This document shows positions 62,855-64,000 of a stretch of 64,000 nucleotides of DNA, in pieces. A program made the position numbers and the translations under genes. The notes below the pieces were generated by a model. It did no database searches and was not told the DNA's origin. It saw only the letters and a list, made by a program, of their open reading frames with translations. Source of the stretch: Paucimonas lemoignei. Lineage in GTDB: Bacteria; Pseudomonadota; Gammaproteobacteria; Pseudomonadales; Pseudomonadaceae. Position 1 is the stretch's first letter; each line of letters starts with the position of its first letter. The stretch spans positions 4,216,001 through 4,280,000 of the forward strand of contig LS483371.1 in NCBI GenBank assembly GCA_900475325.1, given 5' to 3'.

Positions 62855-64000
62855 TTAGAGCAGAAAGATCGTGGCAAGGCCCAGAAAGATGAAGAAGCCA
62901 CCACTGTCCGTTACTGCAGTAATCATGACACTGGCGCCCATGGCCGGATCCCGCCCGAGCTTGGACAGGGTCATGGGGATCGTCACCCCCATCAGCGCCG
63001 CCAGCAGCAGGTTCAGCGTCATGGCCGCGGTCATCACAACCCCCAGTGACCAGCTGCCATAGAGCAGGTAGGCCACCACACCAATCACCCCGCCCCACAC
63101 CACGCCGTTGATCAACCCCACAGCCAGCTCTTTGCGCAGCAGGCGCTGGGTGTTGCCGGTATTGACCTGATCCAGCGCCATGGCCCGCACGATCATGGTG
63201 ATCGTCTGGTTGCCGGAGTTACCCCCGATGCCTGCCACGATAGGCATCAAGGCCGCCAGCGCCACCAGCTTCTCGATAGAGCCCTCAAACAGACCGATCA
63301 CCCGAGAGGCCACAAACGCGGTGATGAGATTGACCGCCAGCCAGGACCAACGGTTACGCAGTGAGCGCCAGACAGAGGCGAAGATATCTTCCTCTTCCCG
63401 CAAACCTGCCATGTTGAGCACTTCGGTTTCGCTCTCTTCACGAATCAGGTCGACCATTTCATCGATGGTCAGACGGCCGATGAGCTTGCCGTTCTTGTCC
63501 ACGACGGGCGAGGAAATAAGGTCATAACGCTCGAACGCCTGCGCAGCCTCGTAGGCATCGCCATCCGGGTGGAAACTCACCGGGTCATTGGCCATGACCT
63601 CCGACACCTGCTTGTCAGGGTCATTGACCAACAGACGCTTGATCGGCAGCACGCCCTTGAGCACGCCGTCGTAGTCGACCACAAACAGTTTGTCAGTGTG
63701 GCCTGGCAGTTCTTTAAGGCGACGCAGATAGCGCAGTACGACTTCAAGGCTGACATCCTCACGGATAGTCACCATCTCGAAGTCCATCAGGGCGCCGACC
63801 TGCTCTTCGTCGTAGGACAAGGCCGAACGCACGCGCTCTCGCTGCTGGGTATCCAGCGCTTCCATCAGCTCGTGGACGACGTCCCGAGGCAACTCAGGGG
63901 CAAGGTCAGCCAGTTCGTCGGCGTCCATCTCCTTGGCAGCCGCGAGCAGCTCGTGATCGTCCATGTCGGCGATCAGAGTTTCCCGTACGGAATCGGATAC
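62855..64000 (-). CDS. mgtE: Magnesium transporter MgtE (N-terminus cut by window edge)
   Basis: Mg2+ channel. Visible are the end of the N domain, two CBS domains (residues around VLKGVLPIKRLLVNDPDKQV and KLIGRLTIDEMVDLI) and five membrane helices. The conserved pore segment GIGGNSGNQT and the end motif TDSGGFFIFLGLATIFL are present. The frame stays open to position 64000, so about 382 residues are visible and about 100 are missing. The start at 63964 suggested by the first Met is internal. Confidence 0.96.
   Translation of the reverse strand, partial: VSDSVRETLIADMDDHELLAAAKEMDADELADLAPELPRDVVHELMEALDTQQRERVRSALSYDEEQVGALMDFEMVTIREDVSLEVVLRYLRRLKELPGHTDKLFVVDYDGVLKGVLPIKRLLVNDPDKQVSEVMANDPVSFHPDGDAYEAAQAFERYDLISSPVVDKNGKLIGRLTIDEMVDLIREESETEVLNMAGLREEEDIFASVWRSLRNRWSWLAVNLITAFVASRVIGLFEGSIEKLVALAALMPIVAGIGGNSGNQTITMIVRAMALDQVNTGNTQRLLRKELAVGLINGVVWGGVIGVVAYLLYGSWSLGVVMTAAMTLNLLLAALMGVTIPMTLSKLGRDPAMGASVMITAVTDSGGFFIFLGLATIFLL

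Overview
The window is a Pseudomonas chromosome segment, most like the P. fluorescens lineage. The evidence is gene order (cheA-cheZ-cheY-fliA-fleN-flhF-flhA; fliLMNOPQR-flhB; fliEFGHIJ; fleQ/fleSR), full-length close relatives of FleQ, FleN, AmrZ, HsbA and FlgZ, GC-rich codon use and Pseudomonas-type REP palindromes. Almost all of positions 1-50266 is one polar-flagellum and chemotaxis superlocus read from the minus strand.

Layout in plus coordinates, most genes reading right to left: cheA (cut by the left edge), cheZ, cheY, fliA, fleN, flhF, flhA (1-8725); a 1.4 kb gene-free block of repeats (8726-10146); flhB, fliR, fliQ, fliP, fliO, fliN, fliM, fliL (10147-15576); fliK, hptB, hsbR, hsbA (15775-19682); fliJ, fliI, fliH, fliG, fliF, fliE (19914-25673); fleR, fleS, fleQ (25940-30161); fliT, fliS, fliD, flaG, fliC (30328-34573); a lone ketoacyl-ACP synthase III gene (35042-35968); flgL, flgK, flgJ, flgI, flgH, flgG, flgF (36308-44728); a small secreted-protein gene on the other strand (45044-45235); a second, enlarged hook gene (45383-47131); flgE, flgD, flgC, flgB (47340-50266); another dispersed repeat; then cheR and cheV. 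On the plus strand follow flgA, flgM, flgN and the c-di-GMP brake flgZ (52827-55420). The right end carries non-flagellar genes: an MFS transporter, a glutamine-synthetase-family enzyme, a histidine kinase/TPR response-regulator pair, tRNA-Arg(CCT), two small membrane-protein genes, amrZ and mgtE (cut by the right edge).

The regulatory hierarchy can be read in the DNA. FleQ (sigma70-type promoter candidate) should act with sigma54 at -24/-12 sites that I can see upstream of flhA, fliL, fliE, fleS, flgF, flgB and flgA. FleS-FleR gives the next tier. FliA (sigma28) sites lie upstream of fliC and flgM, and FlgM is the anti-FliA factor. HptB-HsbR-HsbA, known in P. aeruginosa to act on FlgM and c-di-GMP signalling, sits between fliK and fliJ. 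FlgZ and AmrZ add c-di-GMP and biofilm-linked control.

The most notable departures from a routine flagellar locus are: a CheA linker with four copies of a short acidic/LLD motif; a second hook protein with a duplicated central domain; three copies of a roughly 300 bp element whose branched fold is conserved with one compensatory base-pair change and variable loops; and a KAS III gene in the flagellin-glycosylation position without glycosyltransferases. I saw no complete new defence or mobile system. All calls come from reading the sequence; no database search was run.
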